11,678 nt of DNA from Treponema sp. (lineage in GTDB: Bacteria; Spirochaetota; Spirochaetia; Treponematales; Treponemataceae), in assembly GCA_017613485.1 (NCBI GenBank), contig JAGADS010000001.1, forward strand, positions 1 to 11,678, given 5' to 3'. Both the position numbers and the translations under genes were made by a program. Under the pieces are notes generated by a model that worked only from the letters and a program-made list of their open reading frames with translations, did no database searches and was not told the DNA's origin. This document shows positions 1 to 5,869 of this stretch, one piece after another (within the stretch, counting starts at the first letter, position 1; every line of letters begins with the position of its first letter).

Positions 1-152
1 TAATCGTAAGAGATTCCCTTATCAAGATATTCCTGACTGATCAAGAGCTTAACACCGTTTTCCTCAAACGCAACAAAATCATTTTTATCCGTGCATGATG
101 AAAGCCCCATAAAAGCCAACAGGACAAGAACTGTAAAACCAATCTTTTTCAT
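1..152 (-). CDS. Putative lipoprotein, N-terminal part only (runs off the left edge)
   Basis: Reading leftward from ATG at 152 gives 50 codons without a stop before the window edge. The first 20 residues are MKKIGFTVLVLLAFMGLSSC: a Lys-rich start, a hydrophobic core and a lipobox (L17-S18-S19-C20), so the product is probably exported and lipidated at Cys20. The mature part begins TDKNDFVAFEENG and is too short to assign to a family. No Shine-Dalgarno precedes the ATG; instead a -10 box ends 6 nt upstream, so the mRNA is probably leaderless. An overlapping ATG 8 nt further upstream reads only three codons before TGA. The gene diverges from purB. The N-terminus is clear; the function is unknown. 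Confidence 0.8.
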   Translation of the reverse strand, partial: MKKIGFTVLVLLAFMGLSSCTDKNDFVAFEENGVKLLISQEYLDKGISYD

Positions 153-158
153 TCCGTC

Positions 159-187
159 ATTTTAAGGGGAAACGCCCGTTTGTTCAA
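159..187 (-). promoter_or_regulatory. Sigma70-type promoter of the lipoprotein gene, predicting a leaderless mRNA
   Basis: On the minus strand, TTGAAC (187-182) and TAAAAT (164-159) are separated by 17 bp. The -10 box is followed by only six bases (GACGGA) before the ATG at 152, so transcription should begin at or next to the A of the start codon. The arrangement matches the purB, rnhA and prfA promoters in this window. Confidence 0.6.
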
Positions 188-228
188 GTAGGACAAGATA
201 ATTCTCAATTACGCATTTCAAACCGCTC

Positions 229-257
229 TTGATATTTGTCGCCATTTAGTTCATACT
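229..257 (+). promoter_or_regulatory. Sigma70-type promoter of purB, predicting a leaderless mRNA
   Basis: TTGATA (229-234), a 17-bp spacer and CATACT (252-257). Six bases (GTGCTC) separate the -10 box from ATG 264. No Shine-Dalgarno is present. The GTG at 258, an alternative start in the same frame, would lie upstream of the expected transcription start, which favours ATG 264. Confidence 0.6.
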
Positions 258-263
258 GTGCTC

Positions 264-1688
264 ATGGAAACACGCAATATTTTTCAAAACCTATCATGTA
301 TCGATCACAGATATTCATTGTCGGAAGCCGCTGCATTTGAAGGCTTGTCAAAATACATCTCAGAGGAAGCCAGCATCAGAAGCTGTGCACGTGCCGAGGC
401 TGCCCTGGTAAAAGCCCACCTAAAGCTAAGGGGACAACTCAACCAGCAGACAGCAGACATGCTTGACCAGACCGCCCAGAATCTTGATCCCCAGGAAGTC
501 TATGCAGAGGAAGAGAAAACCAAGCACAACATCCGTGCCCTGGTAAACGTATTCAAGACAAAGGTTCCTGCTGACATAGGGCCTTACGTTCATCTTGGAG
601 CAACATCGGTGGACATCCTTGACACTGCCCTTTCCTGCCGCATGAGGGATGTAACCCAGAATGTTGTTCTTCCTGAATTGAAGGCACTTGAAAAATCCCT
701 CTGTGCCATTGCGGACAGGGAGGCCGAGACCCCACAGGTAGGACGCACACACGGACAGCATGCAGTTCCGATTACTTTTGGATGGAGCATTGCGGAATTC
801 GTGTCCAGACTGGGAAAATCAATCCTTCGCATAGAGGAGCTTTCTAATCAGCTAAAGGGTAAGCTTGCAGGTCCTGTAGGCTCATACAACGGTCCCAGCA
901 TGATTGTAAAGGACCCGGAGGAGCTTGAACGCACATATCTTGAATTCCTGGGACTTGAACCGAGCGAATACTCAAATCAGCTTGTCGAGCCGGAATATCT
1001 TCTTCGCCTGCTTTTGGAGATGAACGTGGCATTCGGAATCATTGCAAACCTTGCCGATGATCTCAGGAACCTCCAGAGAAGTGAAATCGGTGAAGTCTAC
1101 GAGTATTTTGCCTCAACACAGGTGGGATCTTCAACAATGCCCCAGAAGCGCAACCCGTGGAACAGCGAGCACGTAAAATCCCTGTGGAAGGCAATGTGTC
1201 CCCGCGTAATCACATTCTACATGGATCAGATCTCGGAGCACCAGAGGGATTTGACCAATTCAGCAAGCCAGCGTTTCATTGCAGACTATGTATCAGGCTT
1301 TACAATGGCAGTCGCACGCATGAAGTCAGTTGTTGCAGGTCTACAGGCAGACCGCGAGAACATGGCAAAGAATCTTGCGGAGGCAGGTGGAAAAGTCCGT
1401 GGCGGTGTCCTTGCAGAGCCGGCATACATACTTCTTGGAGAGGCAGGTGTAAATGACGGTCACGAGGTTATCCGTAAAATCACCCTTGAGGCAGAGCAGA
1501 GCGGAAAGACATTCTTTGAGGTGCTTAAAACCCATACAGACGCATTCCAAAAGATTACAGCCCAGCTTGAGAAGCTTGGAGTTGAAAATCCGGCCAGTTT
1601 CTTTGAGGATCCCGCACGTTACAGGGGTCTTGCAGCAGAAAAAAGCCGCCGCCTTGCAAAAAAATATGCAGAGCTGATGGGAGAATAA
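264..1688 (+). CDS. purB: Adenylosuccinate lyase
   Basis: 474 aa, the usual size for the family. The enzyme removes fumarate from SAICAR and from adenylosuccinate, so it acts twice in purine synthesis, in the cytosol as a homotetramer. The fumarase/aspartase superfamily signature GSSTMPQKRNP is at about residues 288-298. GRTHGQHAVPIT at about 160-171 holds the conserved His pair, and HLGATSVDILDTA at about 110-122 is the substrate-binding stretch. EHQRDLTNSASQRF after the signature loop is also typical of PurB and argues against argininosuccinate lyase. ATG 264 is chosen over in-frame GTG 258 because the promoter ends at 257. The gene ends with TAA, 3 nt before pflA, so the two are probably co-transcribed. 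No broken motif was seen. Confidence 0.93.
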   Translation: METRNIFQNLSCIDHRYSLSEAAAFEGLSKYISEEASIRSCARAEAALVKAHLKLRGQLNQQTADMLDQTAQNLDPQEVYAEEEKTKHNIRALVNVFKTKVPADIGPYVHLGATSVDILDTALSCRMRDVTQNVVLPELKALEKSLCAIADREAETPQVGRTHGQHAVPITFGWSIAEFVSRLGKSILRIEELSNQLKGKLAGPVGSYNGPSMIVKDPEELERTYLEFLGLEPSEYSNQLVEPEYLLRLLLEMNVAFGIIANLADDLRNLQRSEIGEVYEYFASTQVGSSTMPQKRNPWNSEHVKSLWKAMCPRVITFYMDQISEHQRDLTNSASQRFIADYVSGFTMAVARMKSVVAGLQADRENMAKNLAEAGGKVRGGVLAEPAYILLGEAGVNDGHEVIRKITLEAEQSGKTFFEVLKTHTDAFQKITAQLEKLGVENPASFFEDPARYRGLAAEKSRRLAKKYAELMGE

Positions 1689-1691
1689 GGC

Positions 1692-2444
1692 GTGGTCGAA
1701 GGTTACGTTCATTCAATAGAAAGCTTTGGATCCGTAGATGGTCCGGGGGTCAGGTATATTATTTTCCTGTCGGGATGCCCCATGCGATGTCTTTTCTGCC
1801 ACAATCCGGACACCTGGGACATGACAAAAGGCGAGAAAAAGACCGCACAGGAGCTGATTCAGGATTCACTTGACTGCCGGAACTACTGGGGAGACAAGGG
1901 GGGAATCACAGTTAGCGGAGGAGAACCCCTTTTCCAGCTGGATTTTTTGATTGAACTGTTTGAAGAGGCCAAAAAGAATTCCATCAACACATGTATAGAC
2001 ACAGCCGGGGGACCTTTTACAAAAGAAAGCCCCTGGTTTGACAAATTCCAGCACCTGATGGAGCTTACGGACACCGTTTTGATGGACATAAAGCACATAG
2101 ACCCCCAGGAGCACAAAAAGCTCACAGGCATGGGAAACGACGATATAATAGAAATGTTCCGATATCTGGATGAAATCAAGAAACCGGTATGGATAAGGCA
2201 TGTCCTTGTTCCAGGCTATTCCGACAACGACGAATATCTTGTAAAGACAAGGGATTTTATCCGCACACTGGGAAATATCCACCGCGTAGAAATCCTCCCG
2301 TATCACACTCTGGGAATCACAAAATACAAGAATCTGGGCATCCCCTACCCGCTTGAAGGCGTAAATCCCCCCACAGCAGAAAGAATCAAGAATGCCCGCG
2401 AAATCCTCGAATGTGATAAATACACGGCCTGGAATAATGCGTAA
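1692..2444 (+). CDS. pflA: Pyruvate formate-lyase activating enzyme (radical SAM)
   Basis: 250 aa, full length. It uses a [4Fe-4S] cluster and S-adenosylmethionine to place the glycyl radical on pyruvate formate-lyase under anaerobic conditions. The radical-SAM motif C29-x3-C33-x2-C36 (GCPMRCLFCHN) is intact. It follows the PflA-typical HSIESFGSVDGPGVR, and SGGEP at about 75-79 is the SAM-binding GGE motif. The start is GTG 1692. It is supported by GGGAG at 1679-1683 with 8-nt spacing and by the normal distance to the HSIESFG block. It lies 3 nt after purB and is probably translated from the same mRNA. No pflB gene is next to it here. The last codons and stop run into a 14-bp-period direct repeat. 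A relative acting on another glycyl-radical enzyme is possible but less likely. Confidence 0.9.
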   Translation: MVEGYVHSIESFGSVDGPGVRYIIFLSGCPMRCLFCHNPDTWDMTKGEKKTAQELIQDSLDCRNYWGDKGGITVSGGEPLFQLDFLIELFEEAKKNSINTCIDTAGGPFTKESPWFDKFQHLMELTDTVLMDIKHIDPQEHKKLTGMGNDDIIEMFRYLDEIKKPVWIRHVLVPGYSDNDEYLVKTRDFIRTLGNIHRVEILPYHTLGITKYKNLGIPYPLEGVNPPTAERIKNAREILECDKYTAWNNA

Positions 2445-2468
2445 TTCTTAATTCGTAATGCTTAATTA
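2441..2468. repeat. Short AT-rich direct repeat overlapping the pflA stop
   Basis: GTAATTCTTAATT (2441-2453) is followed at a 14-nt period by GTAATGCTTAATT (2455-2467), with one mismatch. The TAA stop of pflA is part of the first copy. No function is apparent; it looks like a small dispersed or slippage-born repeat. Confidence 0.6.
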
Positions 2469-2473
2469 CTTAT

Positions 2474-2508
2474 GGTTTTAACCGCAACTCGACAGAGTTG
2501 TCGGCTTA
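2474..2508 (+). repeat. Palindromic repeat element, copy 1
   Basis: It begins GGTTTTAACCG and carries the inverted repeat CAACTC-GACA-GAGTTG (2485-2500). The stem is extended by CCG/CGG and, across a bulge, TAA/TTA. It shares its head (GGTTTTRACCGCAACTC) and tail (GAGTTGTCGG) with copy 2 at 2551-2584. No T-tract follows, so it is not a classical terminator. Confidence 0.75.
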
Positions 2509-2521
2509 GAAACTGGTTTAC

Positions 2522-2543
2522 CGGGTTCTTGAAAAGAATCCCG
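2522..2543. repeat. Hairpin between the two palindromic copies
   Basis: CGGG-T-TCTT-GAA-AAGAA-T-CCCG region: nine base pairs (CGGG/CCCG plus TTCTT/AAGAA) around a GAA loop, with one bulged T at 2539. It sits between the two copies of the GGTTTTRACCG element. With them it forms a three-hairpin block like the composite REP (BIME) blocks of other bacteria. Confidence 0.5.
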
Positions 2544-2550
2544 ATATAGC

Positions 2551-2584
2551 GGTTTTGACCGCAACTCTAAGAGTTGTCGGTCAA
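2551..2584 (+). repeat. Palindromic repeat element, copy 2
   Basis: The stem TTGACCG-CAACTC / GAGTTG-T-CGGTCAA has a TAA loop, giving 13 pairs with one bulged T. Compared with copy 1, the outer arm changed from TAACCG to TGACCG while the other arm changed to CGGTCA, so pairing is kept. The element ends 8 bp before the -35 box of the outer-membrane protein gene. Confidence 0.75.
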
Positions 2585-2591
2585 ATAACTC

Positions 2592-2620
2592 TTGACTTTA
2601 TTCGATTCATGCTTTAAAAT
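2592..2620 (+). promoter_or_regulatory. Promoter of the outer-membrane protein gene
   Basis: TTGACT (2592-2597), a 17-bp spacer and TAAAAT (2615-2620): the best sigma70-type match in the window. The predicted transcription start, near 2627, leaves a leader of about 48 nt, unlike the leaderless arrangement at four other promoters here. Confidence 0.7.
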
Positions 2621-2637
2621 AAACGTTATAAAGTTGC

Positions 2638-2669
2638 GAGTTAGCATAAAACTTATATAACTCAAGGAG
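2638..2669 (+). promoter_or_regulatory. Leader hairpin and strong ribosome binding site of the outer-membrane protein gene
   Basis: AAGGAG at 2664-2669 lies 5 nt before ATG 2675. Immediately upstream, GAGTTA (2638-2643) can pair with TAACTC (2658-2663), a 6-bp stem ending next to the Shine-Dalgarno. The binding site is certain by eye; any role for the small hairpin, such as message stability, is a guess. Confidence 0.6.
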
Positions 2670-2674
2670 TAACT

Positions 2675-4036
2675 ATGAAATTTACAAAAAAAGGCGTAGC
2701 TGTTATGGCTGCTGCTCTTGCTCTTAGTGCTTCAGTAGCGTTTGCAGATGTTTCTTTCACAAACACAGTAAGCACAGGCATCGTTGAAATCATTCCTGGT
2801 GTAAGCCCAATGATGGATTTTGCTGGAATTTCTGAAAGAATCGAAGCAGATTATACTTCAGAAAAATTCGACTTCGGAGCACAGGCAGAACTCACACTGG
2901 ACAACCAGCCTGGATTCCAGCTTGTTTATTCAAACGCCGACAGTGTATGGGACTTCATGGACTTGAAGTGGACAGACCTGGATTTCTATCTTGAATTCCG
3001 CCCATGGTCATGGCTCACATTCTTCCTGAGCGATGACATCTACACACCAGGTTCATATCTTCCTGTAGTTGGATTCAACATGGGTTCAGGTAACCTCGGT
3101 AGCGACATCGGTGTTATGTGGAAGCCTTTCAACGGTCTCCGTGCAACAATCGGTCTTGACGTAATCAGCTACTTCGGTGGAGATCCTGATACAGACAACG
3201 ATGTCTGGCTGGGAACACCTATAACAGGCAGCCTTCCAAAGATCAACATCGGTGCTGACTATACATACAAGAACATGTGGTCTGTAGGTTTGGTAGGACG
3301 CAATATCCTTAACTGGGGAACACCAAAAGAGGCTTCTATCGGCTTGTTCGGTTCATACACAGGAATTGAAGGCTGGGCATTCTACTCTGGCTTGATGTTC
3401 AACCACAACTATGACTGGAAGTGGGACGTAAACGATCAGTATCCGAATGCTAACGTAATCGGATTCATCGGTGAATACCGCGTTGAAGGCCTCCTTCTCT
3501 TTGACCTCGGCTTGAGCTGCTGGAACGACAAGATCAGCGTAGACTTTGACCTTTGTACAAACTTCGGTCTTAACCGTTCAGCAGAATGGGATTACCGCTG
3601 GTACAGCCTCTATGGTGCAAAAGATAGTGACTTCCCAACAAAAACAATTAATGGTGTTGCAACAGGTAGCATTTACAACAGGGCTAACCAGTACCGCCAC
3701 TACTATGAAGCTTATGACTTCTATGCAGGTCTCCGTGGAAAATACCAGTTCACAAAGGCATTCAGCACAGACATCGCACTCAAGGGTGTTGCAGACTTCG
3801 ATCCACGTCTGAGCACAACATCAGAAGATACAGCTAGTGCTACTGACAACAACTGGGATGCAGTTAACCCCAACCTCTACGATGGCAAGTACAATGGACG
3901 CGGTGTTGTGTTCGAGACAATTCCGACTGTACAGTACCATGTTGGAAAGCACACATTCTCATTTGGTGTTGACCTGGTATTCGCAGATCCATTCGTACAG
4001 ATTACATTCCCGACATCTTGGACATACAAGTTCTAA
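2675..4036 (+). CDS. Outer-membrane beta-barrel protein, porin-like (spirochaetal type)
   Basis: 453 aa. Residues 1-24 are a signal peptide (Lys-rich start, Ala/Leu core, AFA before Asp25) without a lipobox Cys. The mature part has many alternating hydrophobic/aromatic segments with Gly, Asn and Trp turns and no hydrophobic helices. It ends ...TSWTYKF; a terminal Phe is the usual outer-membrane insertion signal. I infer a beta-barrel in the outer membrane, perhaps a porin, but do not recognise the exact family. It differs from the Msp/MOSP sequences I know. Codons look restricted (AAC, TTC and GGT are common). With a near-consensus promoter, AAGGAG and a strong terminator, this suggests high, single-gene expression. 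It contains two Cys, in the SCWND and DLCTN segments. Confidence 0.8.
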   Translation: MKFTKKGVAVMAAALALSASVAFADVSFTNTVSTGIVEIIPGVSPMMDFAGISERIEADYTSEKFDFGAQAELTLDNQPGFQLVYSNADSVWDFMDLKWTDLDFYLEFRPWSWLTFFLSDDIYTPGSYLPVVGFNMGSGNLGSDIGVMWKPFNGLRATIGLDVISYFGGDPDTDNDVWLGTPITGSLPKINIGADYTYKNMWSVGLVGRNILNWGTPKEASIGLFGSYTGIEGWAFYSGLMFNHNYDWKWDVNDQYPNANVIGFIGEYRVEGLLLFDLGLSCWNDKISVDFDLCTNFGLNRSAEWDYRWYSLYGAKDSDFPTKTINGVATGSIYNRANQYRHYYEAYDFYAGLRGKYQFTKAFSTDIALKGVADFDPRLSTTSEDTASATDNNWDAVNPNLYDGKYNGRGVVFETIPTVQYHVGKHTFSFGVDLVFADPFVQITFPTSWTYKF

Positions 4037-4061
4037 TCTAGGGAAAAACCTGTGAAACATA

Positions 4062-4093
4062 CCCCGGTTGGTCTTCAGCCGGGGCTTTTTTTT
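4062..4093 (+). terminator. Intrinsic terminator of the outer-membrane protein gene
   Basis: CCCCGGTTG (4062-4070) pairs with CAGCCGGGG (4076-4084), nine pairs including one G-T, around the loop GTCTT. One C then eight T (4086-4093) follow. It starts 25 nt after the stop codon. Confidence 0.93.
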
Positions 4094-4094
4094 G

Positions 4095-4126
4095 TCACAC
4101 GGATTCGAAAAATCTAACGATTTTTC
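4095..4126 (+). repeat. REP-like element, left copy of an inverted pair
   Basis: The 16-bp head TCACACGGATTCGAAA (4095-4110) overlaps a perfect 8-bp hairpin, GAAAAATC-TAAC-GATTTTTC (4107-4126). The copy starts two bases after the T-tract of the upstream terminator. See the inverted copy at 4174-4205. Confidence 0.85.
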
Positions 4127-4173
4127 CTTATATTCCAAAGAAAAGCAAAAAAATCAAAACAATTTTATAATCA

Positions 4174-4205
4174 GAAATTGCGTTAGCAATTTCGAATCCG
4201 TGTGA
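4174..4205 (-). repeat. REP-like element, right copy of an inverted pair
   Basis: On the minus strand this has the same head, TCACACGGATTCGAAA (4205-4190), and the hairpin GAAATTGC-TAAC-GCAATTTC. It is identical to the left copy except for three bases in each stem arm, and all three changes keep pairing. The 47 bp between the copies is AT-rich and has no gene. Confidence 0.85.
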
Positions 4206-4260
4206 TTTTTCTTTCTAAAATACTTTTTCCGCAAACACTAAATACAAAAACAAAAACTCA

Positions 4261-4289
4261 TAGACTTAACTATCTTTATATACTATACT
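4261..4289 (+). promoter_or_regulatory. Sigma70-type promoter of rnhA, predicting a leaderless mRNA
   Basis: TAGACT (4261-4266), a 17-bp spacer and TATACT (4284-4289). Six bases (TTCCTC) separate the -10 box from ATG 4296, and there is no Shine-Dalgarno. The -35 box is a weaker match (4 of 6) than at purB or prfA. Confidence 0.55.
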
Positions 4290-4295
4290 TTCCTC

Positions 4296-4748
4296 ATGGA
4301 TGAAATAATTATTTATACAGACGGCGGTTGCTCGGGAAACCCAGGTCCTGGCGGATGGGGTGTCGTCATCATAGACGGAAACGATGAGCATACATATAGC
4401 GGTGGAGAGGCAGACACAACAAACAACCGCATGGAGCTTATGGCGGCAATCAAAGCACTGGAAGCGGTGCTTTCTAACAGCAAATGGAAGAACAATAAAA
4501 TAAAAGTATATTCCGACAGCCAGTATGTAAAGAACGGCATCACAAGCTGGATAAACAACTGGAAGAAAAACGGATGGAGAACGGCCGCAAAAAAGCCGGT
4601 GCTAAACCAGGACCTTTGGATTCAGCTGGATCAGGAATACAATCAGCTTGACATAGAATGGGCATGGGTAAAAGGGCACGCAGGCCACAAGTACAACGAG
4701 ATCTGCGACTCCCTGTGCAGACAGGAAATGAATAAATTTCTAGGTTGA
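4296..4748 (+). CDS. rnhA: Ribonuclease HI
   Basis: 150 aa, standard for bacterial RNase HI. It cuts the RNA strand of RNA-DNA hybrids such as R-loops and primers, using two metal ions. The acidic catalytic set is visible: D9 in YTDGGCSGNPGPGGWG, E47 in TNNRMELMAA, D74 in VYSDSQYVKNGI and D138 in YNEICDSL. The catalytic-loop H128 is in VKGHAGH. The basic WINNWKKNGWR stretch at about 85-95 is the substrate-binding protrusion seen in the E. coli-type enzyme. The gene has its own promoter and probably no leader. Its TGA stop overlaps the -35 box of prfA, so prfA has its own promoter and may also be reached by read-through. Confidence 0.95.
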   Translation: MDEIIIYTDGGCSGNPGPGGWGVVIIDGNDEHTYSGGEADTTNNRMELMAAIKALEAVLSNSKWKNNKIKVYSDSQYVKNGITSWINNWKKNGWRTAAKKPVLNQDLWIQLDQEYNQLDIEWAWVKGHAGHKYNEICDSLCRQEMNKFLG

Positions 4749-4773
4749 AACTATATTCAAAATAGTATACAAT
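4745..4773 (+). promoter_or_regulatory. Sigma70-type promoter of prfA, predicting a leaderless or near-leaderless mRNA
   Basis: TTGAAA (4745-4750), a 17-bp spacer and TACAAT (4768-4773). Seven bases (CGCTCAC) separate the -10 box from ATG 4781. The -35 box overlaps the end of rnhA. No Shine-Dalgarno precedes prfA. Confidence 0.6.
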
Positions 4774-4780
4774 CGCTCAC

Positions 4781-5866
4781 ATGGATTTGATTAAAAAACT
4801 TGATGACCTTACTGTACGGTTTGATGAGGTTCAGGCATTGATTGCCGATCCTGATTTGGTAAAAGATCAGAAAAAATACAAGGATGTCATGCGCGAGCAC
4901 CGGTATCTCTCAGAGCTCATGGACCTTTATGCTGAATATAAGAAAGTCCTCTCTGGAATTGAAGAGGCCACGGTCCTGATTACCGAGGAAGAAGACCACG
5001 ACATGAAAGAGATGGCCCGCGAGGAATTGAAGGAACTGGAGGAAAAACAGCCGGTTCTGGAGGAGCAGATTAAACTTAAGCTCATTCCCCCGGATCCCCT
5101 TGACGAAAAGAACATCATTCTGGAAATACGCTCTGCCGCAGGTGGAGATGAGGCAAGCCTGTTTGTACGCGATCTCTGGGAAATGTATACCCATCTTGCA
5201 GAACGCAAGGGCTGGAGCACGGAGACCATGGAAGCCCAGGAGACAGAGGTCGGCGGATTCAACAAGATTGTAACATCAATCAGCGGTTCATTTGTCTATG
5301 GAACACTCAGATGGGAGTCAGGCGTTCACCGTGTACAGAGGGTACCGCAGACAGAATCACAGGGACGCTTGCAGACTTCCACAGCAACCGTTGCAGTTTT
5401 ACCAGAGGCCGAGGAAACAGAAATCGACATAAAGCCAGAGGACGTGCGTGTGGATGTAATGCGTGCAGGTGGACCGGGCGGACAGTGCGTCAACACAACG
5501 GATTCAGCGGTACGTCTTACACATATCCCGACAGGAATCGTAGTAATCCAGCAGGATGAAAAGTCACAGATAAAGAACAAGGCAAAGGCATGGCGTGTTC
5601 TCCGTGCAAGACTCTTTGACCTTGAGGAAAGCAAAAGGCAGGCGGAAAGGGCCGATGCAAGAAAGAGTATGGTAGGAAGCGGTGCCAGAAGCGAGAAAAT
5701 CCGTACATACAATTTCCCGCAGGACCGTGTCACCGACCACCGCATAAACCTGAGCCTTCATAATCTTCCTTCTTTCATGATGGGAAACATGGACGACATG
5801 CTTGATGCCCTGAATGTCTACGCAAAGGAAGAGCAGCTCAAAGACGTGTCTGACCTGGAAGGATAA
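4781..5866 (+). CDS. prfA: Peptide chain release factor 1
   Basis: 361 aa, normal length. RF1 reads UAA and UAG on the ribosome and triggers peptide release. The GGQ motif is at 233-235 (AGGPGGQCVNTTDSAVRLTH). The stop-reading tripeptide is P189-Q190-T191, of the RF1 PxT type, which rules out RF2 (SPF). In the recognition loop, residues 195-200 read GRLQTS, where GRIHTS is usual: the conserved His (position 193 in Thermus RF1) is Gln198 here. The gene has its own promoter 7 nt upstream and no Shine-Dalgarno. It stops with TAA directly followed by in-frame TAG, and prmC, which methylates the GGQ glutamine, starts right after. Identity is certain; the effect of Gln198 is unknown. Confidence 0.96.
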   Translation: MDLIKKLDDLTVRFDEVQALIADPDLVKDQKKYKDVMREHRYLSELMDLYAEYKKVLSGIEEATVLITEEEDHDMKEMAREELKELEEKQPVLEEQIKLKLIPPDPLDEKNIILEIRSAAGGDEASLFVRDLWEMYTHLAERKGWSTETMEAQETEVGGFNKIVTSISGSFVYGTLRWESGVHRVQRVPQTESQGRLQTSTATVAVLPEAEETEIDIKPEDVRVDVMRAGGPGGQCVNTTDSAVRLTHIPTGIVVIQQDEKSQIKNKAKAWRVLRARLFDLEESKRQAERADARKSMVGSGARSEKIRTYNFPQDRVTDHRINLSLHNLPSFMMGNMDDMLDALNVYAKEEQLKDVSDLEG

Positions 5867-5869
5867 TAG

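Noticed and set aside
258..263. GTG 258 as the start of purB
   Set aside because: It directly follows the -10 box (252-257) and would lie upstream of the expected transcription start; ATG 264 fits better.
1341..1712. 123-codon minus-strand open frame inside purB
   Set aside because: It is an antisense shadow of a well-supported gene, with no ribosome binding site and no recognisable motif.
2633..2642. Third copy of the CAACTC palindrome in the outer-membrane protein leader
   Set aside because: GTTGCGAGTT shares only a few bases with the element and lacks its paired arm.
4107..4126. Hairpin GAAAAATC-TAAC-GATTTTTC as a second terminator
   Set aside because: The T-run is inside the stem and short, and a strong terminator precedes it; its identity with the inverted copy shows it is a repeat element.
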